Source: Acanthacorydalis orientalis (taxonomy: Eukaryota; Arthropoda; Insecta; Megaloptera; Corydalidae). From it: a stretch of 64,000 nucleotides of DNA. Location of the stretch: the NCBI GenBank assembly GCA_034766995.1, contig CM068320.1:8832501-8896500 (forward strand), written 5' to 3'. Both the position numbers and the translations under genes were made by a program. Positions 63,790 to 64,000 of the stretch are shown in pieces; the first letter of the stretch is position 1, and every line of letters starts with the position of its first letter. Under the pieces are notes generated by a model that worked only from the letters and a program-made list of their open reading frames with translations, did no database searches and was not told the DNA's origin.

Positions 63790-64000
63790 GTACATATGGA
63801 TTTTTTCGTAACCCAGGTATGTTTGAAGTTATTTCTAGTATTTTCATTCGTAGTTTTTATTATTATAAACATTAAATTCTATTGTAATATAATGCAAAAT
63901 TATTAGTTTTATTAGTAAAATACATTAGCAATAGTAAAATAATTAGTTAAATAATGAGAAATAGTACGTGCTATTATATACATTTTAACTGTCCTTGTCT
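63121..64000. other. AT-rich DNA, no gene seen
   Basis: TA arrays at 63678-63698 and 63730-63787. No open frame with recognisable motifs. Confidence 0.6.

Overview
This window looks like non-coding DNA from an insect genome, probably intergenic or long-intron sequence. It is strongly AT-rich by eye and carries dozens of (TA)n arrays, often grading into CA, GA or ATGT repeats. Most long open frames are translations of these arrays (runs of YIYIYI). No intact protein-coding gene, rRNA or tRNA gene, or CRISPR array could be supported. The insect assignment rests on the mixture of mariner lineages (mellifera-, cecropia- and irritans-like), a Tigger/pogo copy, Helitron, hAT and TTAA elements. The order of insects cannot be decided from this window.

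Layout. 1-6 kb: two copies of a mariner transposase C-terminus flanking a ~500 bp interspersed repeat (repeat X) that recurs at 5.3 kb. 6-13.8 kb: (TA)n arrays and featureless AT-rich DNA. 14.1 kb: the C-terminal end of a Helitron helicase. 17.8-19.4 kb: a CA/TA array followed by a decayed Tc1/mariner copy. 20.7 kb: a short non-autonomous Helitron with 3' hairpin and CTAG end. 22.8-26.7 kb: two irritans-like mariners. 29.6-30.7 kb: another mariner on the minus strand. 35.7-36.2 kb: an internally deleted mariner between two (TA)n arrays. 38.6-39.3 kb: a hAT remnant with 8-bp target-site duplication. 40.7-41.4 kb: a mariner end and a possible non-LTR retroelement 3' tail. 46.5-47.0 kb: a mariner deleted down to its DNA-binding domain. 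47.6-48.3 kb: a possible piggyBac remnant. 51.3-52.0 kb: a 703-bp TTAA-flanked element with perfect 18-bp inverted ends and a long internal hairpin. 58.2-59.5 kb: a mellifera-like mariner. 61.0-63.1 kb: a cecropia-like mariner and a Tigger/pogo remnant separated by (TA)n arrays.

All transposase reading frames are broken by stops, frameshifts or deletions, so none should be autonomous. Several mariner ends abut (TA)n arrays directly, suggesting that TA-targeting transposons insert into these arrays or seed them.

Between the transposons are short blocks richer in G, C and CpG (about 0.4, 3.2, 14.6, 17.4, 29.0, 31.1, 37.7, 43, 46.1, 49.6, 53.7, 56.6 and 60.4 kb). Some carry splice-donor-like sites, and one site at 45,462 has the polypyrimidine-CAG|GTAAGT form of a recursive splice site. 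These are the best hints of host-gene function: possible 5' exons, promoters or long-intron waypoints. I found no convincing new multi-gene system.
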